A DNA stretch of 38,205 nt, from the NCBI GenBank assembly GCA_020848935.1, contig JADLHF010000187.1:1-38205 (forward strand), given 5' to 3'. The stretch comes from Acetobacteraceae bacterium (GTDB taxonomy: Bacteria; Pseudomonadota; Alphaproteobacteria; Acetobacterales; Acetobacteraceae). Below the pieces are notes generated by a model, which saw only the letters and a program-made list of their open reading frames with translations, was not told the DNA's origin and made no database searches. Below are positions 37,745 to 38,205 of this stretch, in pieces. A program made the position numbers and the translations under genes. The number at the start of each line of letters is the position of its first letter. Positions within the stretch are counted from its first letter, which is position 1.

Positions 37745-38205
37745 CTACCGCCGAACCGCCTCCACCCGCCGGTTCAGCGCCCGCCCGTCCGCCGTGTCGT
37801 TGCTGGCCACCGGGCTCGCCTCGCCCCGTCCCACCGCCTGCACCCGCCCGGCCGCGATGCCCTGCGCCACCAGCCACCCCGCCACCGTCTCCGCCCGCCG
37901 CTGCGACAGCGCCCGGTTGTAGTCATCGCCCCCCGCCGAATCCGTATGCCCCTCGATCACCAGCGACAGCGCGGCATCGCGCCGCAACAGGTCCAGCAGC
38001 ATGTCCTGCGCCCTGCGCGATTCCGGCCGCAGCGTCGCCTGGTCGAAATCGAACAGCAGCCCGTAAATGCGCACCCGTCCATCGCGGCGCAGCGCGTCGG
38101 CCATCGGGTTGGCCGGCACCGCCGCCCGGCTGCACGGCGTCGTCGTGCCCGCCGGCGCCTTGCCCCCGCCCCAGGCGCTGCGGCTCCGGTCGCGATAGCG
38201 CACCC
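37745..38205 (-). CDS. OmpA-family protein, C-terminal part (runs off the window)
   Basis: The visible 152 or so residues hold an OmpA C-terminal peptidoglycan-binding domain: GLLFDFDQATLRPES, then VIEGHTDSAGGDDYNRALSQRRAETVAGWLVAQGI and the ALNRRVEAVRR end. These features bind diaminopimelate of peptidoglycan and anchor an outer-membrane or lipoprotein. The start lies beyond base 38205, so the N-terminal domain, signal peptide and type are unknown. The stop is TAG at 37745-37747. Confidence 0.88.
   Translation of the reverse strand, partial: VRYRDRSRSAWGGGKAPAGTTTPCSRAAVPANPMADALRRDGRVRIYGLLFDFDQATLRPESRRAQDMLLDLLRRDAALSLVIEGHTDSAGGDDYNRALSQRRAETVAGWLVAQGIAAGRVQAVGRGEASPVASNDTADGRALNRRVEAVRR

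Overview
The window is high-GC DNA (roughly two thirds to 70% G+C by eye) with compact coding in both directions. Three things suggest an alphaproteobacterium of the Rhodospirillales, most plausibly Acetobacteraceae: the protein families, the gene order etfQO / udg / slt / moaB, and short AT-rich repeats reading 'MKVF..FF.KK' that litter such genomes. This is inference from gene content; there is no rRNA or other taxonomic marker in the window. No tRNA, rRNA, CRISPR array, transposase or phage gene was seen.

Layout. 0.3-5.3 kb: a ketopantoate-reductase-like gene converging on an MFS transporter, a PA0069-type radical SAM protein, and an overlapping pair of TIGR04283/TIGR04282 glycosyltransferase-like genes. 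5.4-10.6 kb: moaB, a periplasmic lytic transglycosylase and an alphaproteobacterial family-4-like uracil-DNA glycosylase, all leftward, divergent from electron-transfer-flavoprotein:ubiquinone oxidoreductase. 10.7-19.5 kb: a Baeyer-Villiger-type flavin monooxygenase, a secreted DUF4139 protein, and a heterotetrameric sarcosine oxidase operon soxB-D-A-G. 19.6-26.3 kb: a small unknown gene and glutamate synthase gltB-gltD. 26.3-31 kb: a chemoreceptor ending in a PilZ domain, co-transcribed with a small periplasmic protein, divergent from an MsbA-like ABC exporter. 31-35 kb: a Rieske protein and two ACMSD-type amidohydrolases facing away from a class III CoA-transferase, probably a catabolic locus of unknown substrate. 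35-37.5 kb: accessory DNA with a low-GC orphan gene, a RES/Xre toxin-antitoxin pair with a clear palindromic operator over its promoter, a small coiled-coil gene and a decayed cupin. The window ends inside an OmpA-like gene.

Metabolically, sarcosine oxidase (glycine, H2O2 and 5,10-methylene-THF from sarcosine), glutamate synthase and ETF-QO fit a heterotroph that oxidises methylated amines or amino acids, but the genes lie in separate transcription units and no direct link is shown.

The most unusual structure is a dispersed, AT-rich, modular repeat found at six places (76-146, 5312-5443, 12197-12272, 15583-15710, 19494-19626, 30948-31038). Every locus holds exactly one hairpin module of type A (CTTC...GAAG) and one of type B (GTTC...GAAC), always in opposite orientation, either closed (hairpins adjacent, arms outside) or open (arms facing each other across a spacer that is unique to each locus). 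Open copies begin within about 10 bases of a stop codon, and three of the four fill the gap between convergent genes. One splits the sarcosine oxidase operon between soxB and soxD.
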